This document shows positions 39,866 to 50,454 of a stretch of DNA of 64,000 bases, one piece after another. The notes beneath the pieces are model-generated. The model saw only the letters and a list, made by a program, of their open reading frames with translations, was not told where the DNA came from and did not search any database. Position numbers and translations under genes: made by a program. Position 1 is the first letter of the stretch. Every line of letters starts with the position of its first letter. Source of the stretch: Symbiodinium kawagutii (Eukaryota; Sar; Dinophyceae; Suessiales; Symbiodiniaceae); the NCBI GenBank assembly GCA_009767595.1, contig VSDK01010371.1, positions 407,556 to 471,555 on the forward strand, in the 5' to 3' direction.

Positions 39866-41205
39866 ACACACGGGCAACAAAAGAGAAGAATCACCACGCT
39901 CTCGATTGCACAAAATGCACCCCTACACGTGCAACAGCTGAGAAGTTCAACCACTGCGACTGCCGAGGGGCGACAAGAGACACCATAGGGTTTGCAACAA
40001 CAAATTTGAAAGAACACAGTTTTCTCACAAAGTTTTTGCTGTGGGTCATCCCGTGTGAACTCTACAAACAGCACGATGGGTTGATCCCTTTTGTGGTTAA
40101 CCACATTTGCAAGGAGTTCCGCATGCTTTTTCATGAAGGGATTGAAGCCCACGGCCGCACTTGGACTTTTGCGGTGGCTGGAATGAAAGGGGATTTCAAA
40201 TGGCACAACCTGATGGGCAACCTGACCCGCCATTTTGGCAGGAAGGGTCGCATCAACAATCACCTCATGTGTTACGAATGCTTAGCAGGATCTGCTGAGG
40301 AACCATACGAGGACGTGAACTTTCAACCTTGTTGGAAAGGAAGTATGTACACAGTTCGTCCGTGGGCATCCGAACCTCCTGTGAGTCCATGCCCATTCGA
40401 TAGACAAATGGGTGAACAGATGTTCAAACGCGATTTGTTTCACTTGATGAAGGCTGGTTGTTTGCGGCACTATGTAGGCTCGGTGCTTGTGACATTGATT
40501 GCTTGGAACTATTTCCAAATTTCTCCAGCGCCCCCTGAGGGCAATTCTGCTGATGTGCAGCTGCAACGCAGCTATGGTCATTTCAAGTTGTGGTGCCTAG
40601 CATTCAGGAAGACCCCAAGTTTGCGATCATTCAGCCGCCGATTGTTCAAATGGCCAAACTACAGGTCGTATGCATGGGCCAACACAAAGGGGAGTGATAC
40701 CTATTTGCTGACTGAGTGGTTGGTGGTTCTTTTGAAGCAACTTGGTACACAACCCTTGCGTGATCCATCCCATGGCCCAATGTTCCATGTCATGATCCAA
40801 GTTGGCTCGGCTGGTTTGGACATGCTCAGGGTTCTCTATCCTCACCACCTACTACTACCACGTCGGTGTGCAATGCGTGCCTACGAACATGGCACAATGT
40901 TTCTCAATGGCTACTGCTGGCTGGCAGAAAGATCAATGAATGTGTTCAACATGTGCACTTGGTCAATCATTCCCAAAATGCATTTTCTGCGGCGTACGAC
41001 TTTAGAGATTCAAGAACTCTTGGCTGCTTCAAGTGACATGATCATCTCTCCGATTGTCACAGCTTGTGACCAGAACGAAGATGTAGTGGGAAAGCTGTGT
41101 TCGCTTTACACCAAAGTCGAAACAAACGACGTGATGAGAAGAGTTTTAGAACTCTATTTGGTAAAAGCCAGGATCCTCCACCAGCGGTGGCTCACTCGGC
41201 AGTGA
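39835..41205 (+). pseudogene. Transposase-like protein, main part, 456 codons
   Basis: This is the longest frame in the window. It continues the previous segment: VETPFGLDTRATKEKNHHAL, a possible Cys/His knuckle (DCTKCTP...HCDC, residues 24-43), then VAGMKGDFKWHNLMGNLTRH (Asp120), HLMCYECLAG (Cys146, Cys149), YGHFKLWCLAFRK, WLAERSMN (Glu365), IPKMHFLRR, and ACDQNEDVVGK...VLELYLVKARILHQRW. An Asp, a second Asp in KGD.KWH followed by Cys-x2-Cys, and a late Glu match the layout of DDE transposases of the CACTA/Plavaka type. Assignment is by layout only. A TTG rather than ATG opens the frame, consistent with it being the frameshifted remainder of a longer gene. Ends TGA 41203-41205. Confidence 0.6.
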
Positions 41206-41751
41206 AAAAAGACACTAAGCTCCAGGCAGGCTTTTGGTGCAGGTAGCATCCATGACTACCCCTATGGAGTGTGAACCGTGAAGAATTTACCAAGTATCTT
41301 AAGAGGACACTTGAAACGACAAATTAAACCAACATCTTTCAAAGGAAAGCACCGTCTAAGGTACAGCGCAGTTTGTTCTATGGTTACCGATCTATCGTTG
41401 CAACAGTTGTCCTTCCTGGCTAGTGAACATTCTTGAAGCCATCCACCTATGAACAAGCAAAAAACAAATTGATGCCAACATGTGGCAGCATACCCTGGTG
41501 TTTCTTGAGCACTCATGCTCTGTCTTGAGCCAGGCTGGGAGGAGGAACCGGGTGGAATCCCTCAAACGTTGATTTTTTCCTGGAACGTTGAAATTTTCAG
41601 GAAACATCAAGAATAATTGAAGTTTGGCCAAACGTTGATAATTTGTACCTCCAGGATGTTCCAGGTATACACAAATGCAATATAGTATTTAATTGATTTA
41701 TATCAGTTCTTGTTTTGTACCCAATGACTGAACGAAGTACAATTAAATACG
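41206..41751. other. Downstream flank of the coding module
   Basis: No coding segment recognised. TTTTTCCTGGAACGTTGAAA and AATTTTCAGGAAACATCAA around 41573-41608 form an imperfect inverted repeat about AAACGTTGA words (AAACGTTGATTTTTTCC, CCAAACGTTGATAATTT). It could mark an old element edge. Confidence 0.4.
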
Positions 41752-41884
41752 TTAATGGCTACCCAGGATTAATAAACCCCTGGTTGATTAACTAGGGGGT
41801 TCCCACTTTAATGGAAAATCAAGGCTTTTAGGGGATACCCCCTATTAATAAACCAGGGGTTTATTATTCCTGGGTAACCATTAA
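41752..41884. mobile_element. Foldback MITE with about 50-bp terminal inverted repeats, TTAA-bounded
   Basis: The left arm TTAATGGCTACCCAGGATTA, ATAAACCCCTGGTTGATTAA, CTAGGGGGT is matched, with few differences, by the reverse complement of the right arm (ACCCCCTATTAATAAACCAG, GGGTTTATTATTCCTGGGTA, ACCATTAA). Only about 30 bases (TCCCACTTTAATGGAAAATC...) separate the arms. The outer TTAA on both sides would suit a TTAA target duplication as in piggyBac-like elements, or may be part of the arm. No coding capacity. It is a single clear copy in this window. Confidence 0.85.
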
Positions 41885-42387
41885 ATGCTACTAAACCCAA
41901 GGGACTATTCTCTTCCTTGCGGATGTCCATGGCACTGGGGACCCGGCATAAACGCCTCGTCCCATGGACACGGATTGCCGCCGTCCAGATGCTGTGGGAT
42001 GAGATCTTGGTCGGTGTTGTCTTGGTGGCTTGGCGGCAGATGACGGGTGCCCTGCGACTGCGAGTCCAACGGGTTTTTTTCAAGCAATTTTCTAGGGATG
42101 TGATATGATCTGATGGGGAATAACAGGGGGAAGAACAGCGCATGACAGGGATTAATAGCGTTAATAGGGGTGAATACGGTATAAGACCATTGTCTTAATG
42201 ATTTCTACACTAACAACCCGCTGGTGCACTAAGGAGTTTAATCTACCAGAGCCGATCAACACTTGTTTTCATGGTGGTAGAATCCCAGGGTATGGGGAGA
42301 TCGCTCGACCCTTTCAAGCTGGTTGCCAAGGCACGGTTGCGTTTTGACTCTTTTGGGGCGTGTTTTCTGGTGTTTGCTAATCCATTT
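41885..42387. other. Spacer with contradictory open frames
   Basis: Both strands are open around 41908-42108 (minus frame HLDGGNPCPWDEAFMPGPQ). No motif, no call. Confidence 0.4.
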
Positions 42388-42467
42388 GGCTATGGGTCAA
42401 TATTAACCAACCAATAACGGGGATAATGACCAACCAATAATAGGGAAAACTATGGTTAATGAAAGGG
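42388..42467 (-). repeat. MITE-like repeat family B, truncated inverted copy
   Basis: On + it reads GGCTATGGGTCAATATTAAC, CAACCAATAACGGGGATAAT, GACCAACCAATAATAGGGAA and AACTATGGTTAATGAAAGG, the reverse complement of the right two thirds of the copies at 1184 and 25436. The GGGTCAAAACC terminus is missing. Confidence 0.75.
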
Positions 42468-42679
42468 ATTTGATTGCGCTTGTATCACTGTCATTCCATA
42501 AGCACTTTGGGAGAGTGGACCATGTCAAGGCCATTTCATCGTGCGAATTGGCAGCAGATTTAGCATTCGAATTTGTACAGCAAATGCCAGGCCTTTGCTT
42601 TTAAGGTTGATTGATGGTCTTGCACTGAGATGCACTAAGAAGGCCAAGAATTCAGATCGAATCTCCATGGATTAGCTTC

Positions 42680-43041
42680 ATGAGAGAATACGTCGGGATG
42701 ACTTGGCCTAGAAGAGCTTATGTTTCATGGCGCGGCTCCTTACTTTTGAAACACGCAGTTCTGGCTTTACAACCAAAGTGCGTTTACATACACGTTGCTG
42801 ACTCGGTCCTGTCCGGAGCATCTCTGAAATGCCAATCCTGACGCGTAACGGTGCCGCAACTCAGATTATATTGGCGTCCATTTTGACGCACTACAAGCCG
42901 ATTGCGGATGCAAAGGCGGCCCTCGCAAAGGGTCACTGGGGCAGCACTGATGGAGTGCTGCTGGAATTACGGTTGCTGTCGGCTGAGGTGATCACAGATA
43001 GGTGGAATCTGCATATGCTTTGGCCAATTGCTAGCTGCTAG
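42680..43041 (+). CDS. Candidate coding region, two adjacent open frames, unknown protein
   Basis: First frame 42680-42841: MREYVGMTWPRRAYVSWRGS, then LLLKHAVLALQPKCVYIHVA and DSVLSGASLKCQS, stop. Second, after CGCAACTCAG, 42865-43041: IILASILTHYKPIADAKAAL, then AKGHWGSTDGVLLELRLLSA and EVITDRWNLHMLWPIASC, stop. Both have convincing composition (helices with Arg, Leu, Trp). The gap is too small for an ordinary intron, so either the exon border lies earlier or a frameshift has occurred. I recognise no family. It could be another decayed element-encoded gene. Confidence 0.42.
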
Positions 43042-43308
43042 TGTTGATAGGCTGAATTGTGACGGGCTCGTGTGGAGAAATAGCATCTAATGCAATGCAT
43101 GTAGCAACGGCGGAGCGCTGGACGAGATCAAAAACGACCGTTTTTGAATGTTGTTTTGGTTGCCGTGGAAGTATCCTTCTGACGAAGCTTGCCCATTATT
43201 TGGACTGCAGCCGCAAGCAGCAAAGGTCAGAACACTCTGAAGAACCGCTATTTGTACCTTGGAATTTTCTGCGCAAAGGGTTGGGGCTTGGACTGTGCTG
43301 GAATGACA

Positions 43309-43436
43309 GGGGAGAGAGAGAGAGAGAGAAAGCAAGAGAAAAAGAGAGAAAGCCACAGAGATGAAGGCAAGAAAACATGTTAGATCACCAGAGAGGCGAG
43401 AGAGAGAGAGAGAGACAGAGAAAGAGAGAGGAGGAA
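43309..43436. repeat. Purine-rich (GA)n-type array
   Basis: Three GA runs separated by AAAGAGAAAGCC-type purine sequence. Long open frames on both strands here (Arg/Glu or Leu/Ser repeats) are artefacts of it. Confidence 0.95.
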
Positions 43437-43941
43437 AGCACGCTAGATTGCTGATATTGATGACTATTTGGAAGGCAACAGGCATGTAGATCATTGAGGG
43501 CGCTTTCGGCATTTTGAGAATGGTTCAGCCAAGCTAGTGCAATCCCCTGTTTCTGGCCCAGCATCAACACCGACGATCCGGGGAAAAAACGGCATGCAGT
43601 GGCCATGTTGCCCTCACAAAATGGGACTTCTATCGTTTTCTATGTACACCTGCGTTCATATGCCAGATGCACAACAACACACAAACATACACACATATGA
43701 AATCTTATGAAATAATATACGCATATTCATGTGTTGATCCGACATTGAATTCAAGACCCCCACGTCCACTCAAGCCCTTGAGGGAAATACATTGTTTATG
43801 CTTCATATCTTCGATTTTCACTAGCATTACATGTTGAATTAGATATTTACGTAGTATCTAGATTTTGGATTATTGTGTTCGATTTGTCCACTTTGGTGTG
43901 TATATATACATCGACTACTTCGATCAATACATATTTAATGT
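43437..43941. other. AT-rich spacer, no gene
   Basis: Contains a CACACA/ACATAC segment near 43675-43700; otherwise featureless. Confidence 0.5.
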
Positions 43942-43994
43942 ATCCATCCATCCATCCATCCATCCATCCATCCATCCATCCATCCATCCATCCA
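43942..43994. repeat. (CATC)n microsatellite
   Basis: About 13 uninterrupted tetranucleotide units. The same motif in the other orientation (GATG) forms the satellite at 60063-60418. Confidence 0.98.
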
Positions 43995-46271
43995 ACCATA
44001 CCTGTGTGCATGTGCTTACTACCGTGCAACGGAAAGGTCGCTGCCCTACAACATGATGTTGGGAGTTGGATGGACCATCAATGCCGTGGTAGCTAAGCTG
44101 CACCAGTGGCCCCAGGGCCTTGCCCCAACTGCTGGGGACAGACAAATCGGTCCACCCAGGAGCAAGACTCAGGGCTGGCAGCGAGCAAGTTCAAGAACAT
44201 TTTAATTAGTTTGTTGATAGCCGGCCGGGCTTGACCCCATTCACTTAGATCCAATTGTTACTGATGAGCGGAAAAGAAGGGCCGGGAATTACTTGCCGAA
44301 ACTACATGAAGGTCACTATTTACCGCTTTGTTATTCATATTATGGCTCGCGAGAATTTGTAGCTTGTAGTTGTTTATCATGAACTAGTGTTGGATTCAAA
44401 TTCATACACCATCCATTTGTGGGATAAATCACTAGCTATTTAGGAACCGCTGAGGATGGTCTGTAACTAATGGATCTAGCATTACAAGGGTATGGTATGG
44501 CCATCAATCGGGCGAGAGCGATGGAACCGCTTTAGGATTTTATGGTTGTATGGGTCAAAGCCTGTTGGGCTGCCATGAATTGAGGGTGATGAACATCGAA
44601 TCCAGCTAGTTTGATGTTCACGGTGGGTGCAGGGTTTTTGACTCACAGCCATTTATGTATTCTGTACGTGTTTTTTCTTTCTTCATCCACATTAGTATAA
44701 GAATGGATTCCATGGTTGGCGCATATGATGTGTTTCGTCTAGCATTGCCACGCGGTGTGGGACTCTCAGACGAAGCGACTTGCGCATTGGGCCATCGTGT
44801 TTTTCTGCTCAAACAGGGACAGGGCTTTGCCCCTGGCACTCAGGCATCATTTTTTGTGAAGCTTCTGAACGAGAACGTTTGGCCACTTGTCCATGTGAGC
44901 AACCCGCAGGTTGTCATTCTTCATTTGCTTGGTAAAAAAATTGATTCTGTTTGGTGAGTTTTAAAGTTTTCTGTTTTCCCTAGCATGAACAAATGCCTGA
45001 TTGACTGTCATGTTTCAACGGATCAAAGTGGTTTCAAACCACCAGCCACTAAAGATATTTTCATTAAGTGTATTGGTGATAGATCGGAATGAGCCTTAAC
45101 AACCCCGATCGGAATTCCTAAGACTCAGGAGTCATCATCGTGCAGGTCATGTGTGAAACACAGCTTGCAGAGAACCAAGGTAAAACTAGACACCAAGAAT
45201 AGCCATGATATGCAATGATTCACATCCATCCCTGACACTCCCAACAGGTTCACCAAGGCATTTCGTGGGATATGGCACGGACCCATGTCCACATATCTCA
45301 TGGGAGAATCATGCTCGAGCTACGAAGGTTATTTTGATGTCTCACTCAACCGCAGTGATCATTAAGTCAGCCGTTGTTCCCTCAATATCTCAATTATGAA
45401 CCAGTTACATATCATATCCATACATATCCCGGATATCCCATCCAATAAAGTTCTGCTTGTTTCAGCGGGTGTTCCCGTCTGGCATCCTGAAAGTTTTGCT
45501 TCGATCTCCCTTGGCCAAGAATGTCCCCGCAAAATCAGCAAACAAAACTACGCAGGCAGCATTGTCATTGCTTAGTCATCAGCTTTGGAACAATCAGCCT
45601 ATCTTTTTGGTTGTTCTCCTGGCCTATCCTAACTCGTTCACCGTCGCAGTGACGAGGCCTGACTTGCCAGTGGCTGCCCGATCCCTGCTGCAGGTGGGGC
45701 GCCTGCCAGCTTTCTGAAAAGGGCCGTCGTTCTTTGAGCACTAAAATGCTTCGGGTCATCGTTGGGCTTCACGGTTTTGACTGAGTTTTGGTTGTACCAT
45801 GCTACATAAATATCTTTTGGAGTTCACTCCTGGTAACACCATGTTCTGTTTGGTTATAAGCATGTCCTAACTTTGAGCATGGATAACCATGTTACGCACG
45901 GTTATAATTACTTCTGTTCCCTTTTGCGTTGGTGCATGGTCATCGCTGGGCACCTCGTTCATTTAATTTGCAATTTTGGTGGGAGATTGTCAGCTGGTAC
46001 ATCGTCGGTGGATGGCGGCCACAGATCCCTGAATCGCAGGTGCTGAAACATCATCTTTTGAGGGTTCAGACTACCGCGGAATCATAATCCACCAGGGATG
46101 ATTTGGAATCAAACATTGGGTCATCATTTTTCATTCCCAAAGCATATCCTGCCAACCATTTGAACATTGCCGTGAGCAACTGCTCCCTGCAGTTGGTCTT
46201 CCAAACCTCCTACTTCGCCTTGATGTCCTTTTCCGTTTTATGGTCAGGCCCTTGGATCACAAGCTGCGCAG
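43995..46271. other. Spacer with two weak exon candidates
   Basis: 44700-44930 on + holds a frame RLALPRGVGLSDEATCALGH then LLKQGQGFAPGTQASFFV and LLNENVWPLVHVSNP; 45466-45717 (after TTGTTTCAG) reads RVFPSGILKVLLRSPLAKNV. Both are protein-like without a known family. GTGGTTTCAAACCACCAGCCACT at 45031-45053 resembles a bare family A terminus. Elsewhere nothing is recognised. Confidence 0.35.
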
Positions 46272-46540
46272 GCCACGTGATGTTTGCGCGTTCGACTGCT
46301 GACTGTGCAGCGCTGAGGATCGATGCCTATTACCACAGGAAGAAGCGAGAACAAGAACTCTGGGAGAATCTTGGCGAAGCTGGTGCCAGGGATGCCCAAA
46401 TCGAACCAGGCTCTTGGATACCATCGGATACCATTTCATTAGATACATCCTATAAAATCAGGATGAATGAGGCTCAACTTGAGGCTGGCCAGGAAGCCCT
46501 TGAAAGCCTATGCTCCGTGAAAGTCACTCTGGTCCAGTGA
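46272..46540 (+). CDS. Candidate exon, charged helical protein
   Basis: Following AAGCTGCGCAG the frame reads HVMFARSTADCAALRIDAYY, then HRKKREQELWENLGEAGARD and AQIEPGSW; later MNEAQLEAGQEALESLCSVK precedes TGA 46538-46540. RIDAYYHRKKREQELWENLG is strongly helical and charged. Whether the two parts are one exon is unclear; TAAAATCAG|GATGAA inside (46460) could be an acceptor. No named family. The frame upstream of 46272 is more hydrophobic and may be intron. Confidence 0.4.
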
Positions 46541-46807
46541 CAGCTGTGCACGGCTGAGCTTGTCAGCGCCTCAGGGAGCAAGACATCGCTGATATCAACG
46601 ACATCGAGATCAGACGTTTCGAACTCGTTGCTTGGTGGCAGGCAGTCCGGGGGAACCCCAGTCCCGCAGTCCCTAAGCGCAGCTGGCCAGAATTCCACGG
46701 GGATATGACAGGAATCTCAACAGGATTGAGGGATCCAACTCGCGACGTGTGCTGAAGACCCATGGAAAAGTGTGACAGCAGTGGCAATCAGGTCTGCATA
46801 CATATGG

Positions 46808-46902
46808 TGGATTCTCAAGATAGAGGTGCCCCCAAATCATCCTCTATTTAACTATTTTAATCACTAATCGTATTATAGCAACAAACAAACCATTTGAGAA
46901 AC
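46808..46902 (+). repeat. MITE-like repeat family D, copy 1
   Basis: Starts GGATTCTCAAGATAGAGGTG, CCCCCAAATCATCCTCTATT and ends CATTTGAGAAAC. The beginning (TTCTCAAnAnAGnGGnnCCCCCAAATCATCC) and the end (GAGAAAC) match the copies at 50034, 50360 (inverted) and 51077. Confidence 0.6.
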
Positions 46903-47352
46903 ACACATTTATGCATGTATCGCAAATAGATGCGTGCACTCCCGAAATCTTCAGAAGTCACGAGTCTCCTGACAGGAGGGTTTCACCCAGCCGAGAATCG
47001 CAACCCCCCAGTGGTTGCTGCCTAAGACGTTGACGTGTCAGACGTTCATTTGCAAGATTCGACAGCTACGTATTTGTGGTGAACTTGTCATGGTCAATCT
47101 GGGTCTCCGATTGCTCGGCCTGTCCCGTACCAAATCATGGCAACCCAACGAGGTGGATCTTTGCTGCACAAAACTGATTCTTGAGAGGAAACTGCCACTT
47201 AAATGTCATCCGTTGATCGATTCAGAGGGTCAGTTGATGGGAGGTTGCGACACCAACTTTCCCAAGCAAAAAACTATATCAACCACCCTGGCAAACCAGC
47301 CAGAAATGGTTCATTTTCCCATTGCCATAGTTTAACGGAGGGTATCTTCCAG

Positions 47353-47500
47353 CAATTTCTGGACCAATCTGGACCTGGTTCTGCCTTGGCCCTTGGCCCT
47401 TCACGGCAGCCAGGAGTTGGTCGCCAACAATCTTGGGGACACTGTGACACACGCCTTGGCCTTCGTCTATGGCTGGGGCATGAGCGATACCTTGAAGCCG
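47353..47500 (+). CDS. Candidate exon with a hydrophobic, well-ordered sequence
   Basis: After GGTATCTTCCAG one frame reads NFWTNLDLVLPWPLALHGSQ, then ELVANNLGDTVTHALAFVYG and WGMSDTLKP. This is a convincing protein segment (balanced hydrophobic and polar residues) and GC-rich against its flanks. It is not the longest open frame here; a second frame over the same bases (GPGSALALGPSRQPGVGRQQ) has poorer composition. No ATG and unclear donor, so it would be missed by length-based callers. I do not recognise the family. Confidence 0.45.
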
Positions 47501-49046
47501 GGGGGCCCAATAGGTTGGGTGGTTGGGTGGTTGGTTGGTCGGATGGCCACCTGAAACTGGTTCACAAGCAGTACGATGCCGGGAGGAAAGATGGCAGATG
47601 GAAGGATTGTTTTCTTATGTGTGCTGGGGGGGCGCAGTTTCTTGTGTTTCTTATGTAGCTGGGTCGATTAGAATATTTTTGCTGCGCAATGATGGGCTCA
47701 CATTGTTTGGTGGACTGACCACGTGGAATCTACTGCCCACAGATTTTTTGTTTACATATACAGGAATGCATTTGTCTAGATAGATCGTGGAGATACATAG
47801 CATAGGCATTCGGATGGCAGAAATTCATCCTTGGTAAGGTATGGTTCGCAATGATGCATCAGAATAAAAACAGCTTAATATGTGTTAAATAGCTGGTTTG
47901 CCTCTAACTACGGCACGGTCATTGCTTTGAACTTGCCATCATGTATACCAGTACTACCGCACACAGCAGCGGCGGAAGTTTCCAGAATAGGTAGCCTTTA
48001 GTAAGGAATGGTTGCCTGAGATGAAAGGAAAGCAGAGAAATCCAATGAAGGAGCCAAAGGCGTTTGGACTTTTCTGTGGGCTGGTGTGTTTTCTTTGCTG
48101 GTGTTTTTCCGTGTTGTTTTTGTTGGGCGTTTGTTTATTATGAGTGCTGGTGTTTATTGTTGCATGTATTTTCTGTGTTTGTTTGCCTACTCGTTTAGTT
48201 ATCTATCTATCGATTCTGGTATGTGTTTTTTCTTGCTTTATTTGTATCTATCTCTTACTATCCGTGTGCAAAATTTGTGAATCTCTACTAGTCTCTATTG
48301 GCACATCCGAAAACGTTGCGAAACAGCAAGTTTTTTTACATCTCAATTCGTCACCCAGGCACCTTTCCTGACATCTCGGTACTACCTGTTGCTTTCCATA
48401 AGTCGGACCTTTCAGATCTAAACTTCCATCGATAAACTTCCATGGATCATATAGCCATAGATGTTTCTTAACATCGGTGCCTCCACGGATGGCCTTTCTG
48501 GGATATGATTTTTGTGGTTCATCGGCTTTGCACATGATGGATTCCGGAGCAGCCACGACGGGTTTCACGGCACCTGGGATGCTTGAGGCCTGGTGCAAAT
48601 GGACCAGCATTGGTTGCAAACTTTGTAGAAAGCATCGGCCCCCCTGAACAAAGCACAACTCCTGTCCGCTGTCTTGCATGGGTATCGATACGCTATCATG
48701 AACGGCTGGTGCAAAATCAAAAGCGCCTTATTGACCCCTCATCCCCTGAAGCCTCGGGGTTGGTGATGATTTACATCAACACATAGTATCGCCATAAGCT
48801 GCATGAAATAAGCAGCATGGAGTTCATGAAGTCATCACTGCTAGATACTGCTAGCCATTTGGGTGACGGAGGGTGTTCCCTTAATCCAGGTGGTTCTTTG
48901 GGGCTATCCCTCAAGTTGCCCCAAGCCTGATTGGCATATCCCCTTTTTTTGGATTCTTAAGGATTCCAAACCATTTGAATGCATTTGGAGCGTTCGTAGT
49001 TCATATACAACATCATCTATGTTCATACATGTTCATACATGGTAGT
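47501..49046. other. Spacer, no gene recognised
   Basis: 47511-47545 holds a GGTTGGGTGGTTGGTTGG run. 48060-48290 is very T/G-rich (TTTTTGTTGGGCGTTTGTTT), giving a Phe/Leu/Cys-rich frame of no clear meaning. The rest shows contradictory short frames. Confidence 0.45.
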
Positions 49047-49144
49047 GGGTCAAAACCATGTGCCCCTGGTTCCCCTATCATTAAGCATTGTATTCCCTAT
49101 ATTTTCCCCCATGATTGGTTGGTTAATATTGACCCATAGCCACA
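49047..49144 (+). repeat. MITE-like repeat family B, copy 3
   Basis: Starts GGGTCAAAACCATGTGCCCC and ends GGTTAATATTGACCCATAGCC. Central part CCCCATGATTGGTTGGTTAA. Close to the copies at 1184 and 25436, slightly shorter. Confidence 0.75.
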
Positions 49145-50033
49145 TGTTCATGTTCCTGATTAATGGAGTCCAGGCCCCCCACTGATCCAAACGCACGAAA
49201 CCGTGGTGCCTCATCATATCGCCCAGTGTCCTGTACTACGCCTTCTTCATGGGCTCCGTGGCGATGAAAAACGGGGGCCCAGCAGCCCCGGTGACAGGGA
49301 ATCGCATGCGGTGGTCATGGCAGATCCATAGCAACCAACCCCAGCTATACATGGTTTAGACATGTTTGGACCATCAATTAGCTGATTATACATCACTTAT
49401 TAGGGCCCGGTAAATCAGCTATTTGATGGTCCTACCTGATTATGTGGCATATCAAACACAAACTTTTGGTTGGCATATCGGTTATGCCATCAATAGTTGA
49501 GTTACCATCGACTATAGGGGGGTCTTAGTCTTGATTATGGAGCTACCAGTCCCAGCAACTTGGCTATTTCATACTACCATAGACAAACAATTAATCGGGC
49601 ATCCAACCGACCAGAGAACCATCAACTATGCTTGACCGTCAATTGACCATCACTAGCCTTTGGTACACTCACCTGGCAATGGAAAATCTGCGATTTACAG
49701 CTGGTTTCCGTAACATGTGATTTTCCATTGCCATGTGATTTCACCAGAGGGCCACCATAGCTTTAGAGCCATCATTTGCCATGGTGTTCCCAAAAAATGT
49801 GACCGGAAATGCCGCTCACGGAGGTCAACCCCAGTGGCGCGCGTGCTGTGACTTCACATGGCCGGTGAATGAATTTGTTGGGGTCAATCCCACCTCCCTG
49901 TTTCAACGCAAGGGACCTGCGACTGGCAGTTTCAAAAGCTGAGCTGGTCATGTTTGCTACTCTTAGTTGAAAAATGTAACATTGACCTTTTCATCAATCT
50001 AGTTGAATAGTAGTAATTGTTTATATAAATGGG
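49145..50033. other. Spacer, no gene recognised
   Basis: ATC/GAT-rich low-complexity sequence (49320-49680) and an inverted pair GGAAAATCTGCGATTTACAG / ATGTGATTTTCCATTGCCA near 49680-49735. No coding sequence recognised. Confidence 0.45.
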
Positions 50034-50132
50034 TGTTTCTCAAAAAAGGGGACCCCCCAAATCATCCAGTTGATAAATGATAGTTAATAGTACTAAACCA
50101 ACTATTTTTGGGGTCCCCTAATTTAAGAAACC
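50034..50132 (+). mobile_element. MITE-like repeat family D, copy 2
   Basis: Reads GTTTCTCAAAAAAGGGGACC, CCCCAAATCATCCAGTTGAT ... ACTATTTTTGGGGTCCCCTA and ATTTAAGAAACC. The ends are an inverted repeat (GTTTCTCAAA..AGGGGACCCC against GGGGTCCCCTAATTTAAGAAAC), so the element can fold on itself. Confidence 0.8.
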
Positions 50133-50359
50133 AGGACGCCCTGGCAAAAAATTTAAGAAACCACCATATGTTAGCTATTCTTAGTTGAAGCTAGTTATTT
50201 TCATCAATCTAGTTGAATAATAGTAATAATAAACCAATATATTGATATATATTAATCATGTAAGTATATGTAGTTCTAGTTGAATAGCAGTATTTGTATA
50301 TAGTCTTAACATGTTAGCTATGTTTTCATCAAGATGCAGTCCACACATGTGGGACTTTC

Positions 50360-50454
50360 TTCGGATAGGGAAGCATGGGAACCCCAAAATTTGATGGTTC
50401 ATTGCTAAGAATGATTGATGATGGATGATTTGGGCGAACCCGATTGTGAGAAAC
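50360..50454 (-). mobile_element. MITE-like repeat family D, inverted copy 3
   Basis: On the minus strand it reads GTTTCTCACAATCGGGTTCG, CCCAAATCATCCATCATCAA ... ATTTTGGGGTTCCCATGCTT, ending near CCCTATCCG. Same order of words as the copy at 50034, in opposite orientation and 230 bases away. Confidence 0.65.

Larger units (their letters stand above)
28597..41205 (+). mobile_element. Candidate mobile-element-like multigene module (disordered proteins, methyltransferase fold, transposase-like)
   Basis: All recognisable coding segments in this 12.6 kb lie on + with short gaps, in contrast to the sparse flanks. In order they are: a helical N-terminal segment, acidic and Lys/Ala-rich disordered segments, a methyltransferase-fold protein, an acidic disordered/helical segment with a Lys/Ala tail, and a long transposase-like protein. 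From memory, each resembles families repeated many times in Symbiodiniaceae genomes. That recurrence, the transposase-like end piece and the decay signs suggest an element rather than a host gene. I found no terminal inverted repeats or target-site duplication and no reverse transcriptase. One giant gene, or several adjacent genes, are both possible. Confidence 0.45.

Noticed and set aside
39800..39870. Programmed -1 frameshift site in the transposase-like gene
   Set aside because: No X-XXY-YYZ slippery heptamer or clear downstream hairpin is visible; loss of frame or sequencing error is simpler.
43059..43512. Overlapping long frames rich in Arg/Glu or Leu/Ser
   Set aside because: Produced by the (GA)n array at 43309-43436; no independent protein signal.
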